From the NCBI GenBank assembly GCA_010093605.1, contig MU004196.1, positions 1,317,454 through 1,381,453 on the forward strand: a stretch of DNA of 64,000 nucleotides. Reading direction: 5' to 3'. Under the pieces are notes generated by a model that had not been told where the DNA came from, did not search any database, and was given only the letters and a program-made list of their open reading frames with translations. Position 1 is the first letter of the stretch. Every line of letters starts with the position of its first letter. The stretch comes from Lophium mytilinum. Its lineage: Eukaryota > Ascomycota > Dothideomycetes > Mytilinidiales > Mytilinidiaceae. Both the position numbers and the translations under genes were made by a program. Positions 63,871 through 64,000 of the stretch are shown in pieces.

Positions 63871-64000
63871 AGTGATACTTCGGTTGGGACCGCTCGAGCG
63901 CCTTGCGCTGGGGAAGGAAAGGGGGGTTGGCGGAAAAGTGGACGGGGAGGAGGAAAGGGAGGCGGGGGAGGAAAGGAGGATACGTAGGGCGTCGAGGATT

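Noticed and set aside
1-64000. CRISPR array, bacterial operons, rRNA genes, tRNA genes
   Set aside because: None found; introns, RIP and gene families show a eukaryotic fungal genome.

Overview
This window is nuclear DNA from a filamentous ascomycete (Pezizomycotina). Three things point there: protein-coding genes with short GT-AG introns (about 49-57 bp), typical ascomycete families (a Pho84-type phosphate permease, a fungal rhodopsin-domain membrane protein, a stand-alone A-T-TE NRPS-like enzyme, a Bcs1-type AAA ATPase, a 2EXR/F-box-like protein), and a 12.9 kb block with the signature of repeat-induced point mutation (RIP): CpA and TpG are almost absent, TpA is in large excess, and every transposon frame is full of TAG/TAA. 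I do not assign a genus.

Layout. (1) 1-12995: a nested transposon graveyard. A Ty3/gypsy chromovirus (gag, protease, RT, RNase H, integrase, chromodomain, 223 bp LTR) is interrupted in gag by a Tc1/mariner copy on the minus strand. Its 3' part (RNase H tail to LTR) is repeated in tandem. Then come an inverted array of about 20 bp repeats and a hAT transposase remnant whose right terminus (12995) marks a sharp return to normal base composition. (2) 13.4-31.7 kb: gene-rich. It holds a putative zincin-like protein (HExxH), a Pho84-type H+/phosphate symporter, and then a likely secondary-metabolism group (Baeyer-Villiger-type flavin monooxygenase, 7-TM rhodopsin-family protein, NRPS-like A-T-TE enzyme), followed by a Bcs1-like AAA ATPase. 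(3) 32-42 kb: a truncated RBM39/Rsd1-like splicing-factor copy, two weak hypothetical genes, a 2EXR-like gene, and a second zincin-like gene paralogous to the first. (4) 42.8-51.3 kb: a tandem run of six minus-strand genes for small, basic, low-complexity, partly coiled-coil proteins. Each has a TATA-like box about 130-160 bp before the ATG. Three of them have the same hairpin-forming element about 150-200 bp past the stop codon, and two more copies lie at the edge of the array. One member is broken by a nonsense codon. A 507 bp non-autonomous hAT element with an 8 bp target-site duplication sits between the last two members. (5) 53-54.5 kb: a membrane-anchored cupredoxin-like protein that seems to have lost its copper ligands, and a possible 78-residue protein. 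(6) 54.5-64 kb: no convincing gene. The stretch is pyrimidine-rich on the plus strand and holds several families of degenerate tandem repeats (about 450 bp, about 190 bp and about 100 bp units).

How the parts work together: the monooxygenase, rhodopsin-family and NRPS-like genes are adjacent, and the last two diverge from a 510 bp shared promoter, so co-regulation in a metabolite pathway is plausible but inferred. The 42.8-51.3 kb gene family with its shared promoter and 3' element is the most unusual structure here and matches no family I recognise. Exon boundaries were placed by eye from splice consensus and protein continuity.
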